A model generated the notes under the pieces. It was given only the letters and a program-made list of their open reading frames with translations. It had not been told where the DNA came from and made no database searches. Source: an uncultured Leucobacter sp. (GTDB taxonomy: Bacteria; Actinomycetota; Actinomycetes; Actinomycetales; Microbacteriaceae). From it: a stretch of DNA of 14,760 nucleotides. The stretch lies in NCBI GenBank assembly GCA_937872275.1, contig CALMSE010000264.1, forward strand, positions 1-14,760. Reading direction: 5' to 3'. This document shows positions 14,300 through 14,760 of the stretch, piece by piece. How positions within the stretch are numbered: position 1 is the first letter of the stretch; each line of letters starts with the position of its first letter. The translations under genes were made by a program, and so were the position numbers.

Positions 14300-14647
14300 T
14301 CAGCGCACGAGGCGCGCGATCGCGTCGCTCGCCTCCTTGAGCTTCGCGGCCGAGACCGCGCCCCCCTGTCCGGCGGCCTCGGCCACGCAGTGGCTCAGGT
14401 GGTCGTCGAGGAGCGCGAGGGCGACGCGCTCGAGCGCCTTGGTCGCCGCCGAGACCTGGGTGATGACGTCGATGCAGTACTCGTCGCGCTCGATCATGCC
14501 GTGGATGCCCCGCACCTGGCCCTCGGCCCTGCGCAGCCGCTTCAGCAGCTCGTCGCGGTGGGCGCTGTAGCCGTGCGAGCCGTGGCCGTCGTGGGCGCCG
14601 CCGGCGTCCGGGGTCTCGGCGCCCGGCTCGTTCTCGGGGGTGTGCAT
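14300..14647 (-). CDS. csoR: CsoR-family copper-sensing transcriptional repressor
   Basis: Small all-helical repressor, 115 residues from the ATG at 14647, that is expected to release DNA on binding Cu(I). The copper ligands are in perfect register with Mycobacterium tuberculosis CsoR (Cys36, His61, Cys65): here C58 in RDEYCID, then H83 and C87 in DDHLSHCV, spaced 25 and 4. The family core AEGQVRGIHGMIERDEYCID is clear. An N-terminal extension of about 30 residues is rich in His and Gly (DGHGSHGYSAH) and may bind metal. A GTG at 14662 is an alternative start, but it falls inside the probable operator, so 14647 is preferred. It is unrelated to the transporter operons and converges on them. Its target, often a copper-exporting ATPase or chaperone, is not in the window. 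Confidence 0.9.
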   Translation of the reverse strand: MHTPENEPGAETPDAGGAHDGHGSHGYSAHRDELLKRLRRAEGQVRGIHGMIERDEYCIDVITQVSAATKALERVALALLDDHLSHCVAEAAGQGGAVSAAKLKEASDAIARLVR

Positions 14648-14655
14648 GAAGCCAC

Positions 14656-14674
14656 CATACACCCCCGGGGTATG
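14656..14674. promoter_or_regulatory. Probable CsoR operator (autoregulatory)
   Basis: CATAC, a run of A, C and G (ACCCCCGGGG), then TATG makes a GC-centred quasi-palindrome with AT-containing ends. Known CsoR operators have this form (TAC, C-run, G-run, GTA). It lies 9-27 bases upstream of the favoured csoR start, where repressor would block initiation. Confidence 0.6.
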
Positions 14675-14699
14675 CGGCGAGGGGTGCCGGGAGCGAACG

Positions 14700-14717
14700 G
14701 CGGGGCGCCCGCCCCGC
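14700..14717. other. GC-rich hairpin near the right edge
   Basis: GCGGGGC (14700-14706) and GCCCCGC (14711-14717) form a perfect 7-bp stem around GCCC. No T-run follows. The remaining bases to 14760 are a pyrimidine-rich tract on the plus strand with repeated CCCTCGCC/CCCTCACC-like units; I see no gene there. Confidence 0.4.
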
Positions 14718-14760
14718 GCTCGCCCTCGCCCCCGCGTCCGCCCTCACCCCTCACCCCCGC

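Noticed and set aside
1..14760. Mobile element, CRISPR array, tRNA or phage signature
   Set aside because: No transposase or integrase motifs, no regularly spaced repeats, no tRNA-like cloverleaf and no flanking direct repeats were seen.

Overview
The window is very G+C-rich, has almost no intergenic slack, uses GTG as well as ATG starts, and carries SD-rich leaders. Its gene families (a CsoR copper sensor, GerE/LuxR-type regulators, sugar-type ABC importers with lipoprotein binding proteins) point to an actinobacterium, plausibly of the Microbacteriaceae. The genus is inference. No tRNA, rRNA, CRISPR, integrase or insertion sequence was seen, and no stretch of more than about 220 bases lacks a gene.

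Layout. (a) 3-608: the C-terminal end of a gene that starts before the window; it encodes an acidic, disordered protein with a single C-terminal membrane segment. (b) 652-2373, minus strand: an unusual one-component regulator that joins a LuxR/GerE helix-turn-helix to an AmiC/UrtA-like ligand-binding domain. (c) 2601-8024, plus strand, divergent from (b): a five-gene operon of nitrilase-family amidohydrolase, HpPgdA/cyclic-imide-hydrolase-like CE4 hydrolase, lipoprotein binding protein, double-NBD ATPase and permease. The divergent intergenic region holds two abutting 24-bp dyads, one of them perfect. (d) 8190-8879: a LuxR-type regulator with an autoinducer-binding-like N-terminus. (e) 9099-14242: a second transporter operon (lipoprotein, ATPase, permease) ending in a YtcJ/NfdA-like amidohydrolase. 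Its leader contains a 20-bp lux-box-like dyad. (f) 14300-14647, minus strand: a CsoR-type copper-sensing repressor with its probable own operator.

How it may work together. The core (652-14242) looks like two parallel 'sense, import, hydrolyse' modules. Each has its own GerE-type regulator, a CUT2/ribose-type importer and hydrolases of C-N bonds. The first module reads as uptake and breakdown of an amide or cyclic imide: ring opening by the CE4 hydrolase, then hydrolysis of the half-amide by the nitrilase-family enzyme. The AmiC-like fusion would sense the compound inside the cell. The second module would import a related compound and cleave it with a metal-dependent amidohydrolase. Gene families and order are directly supported by sequence; the substrates are inferred.
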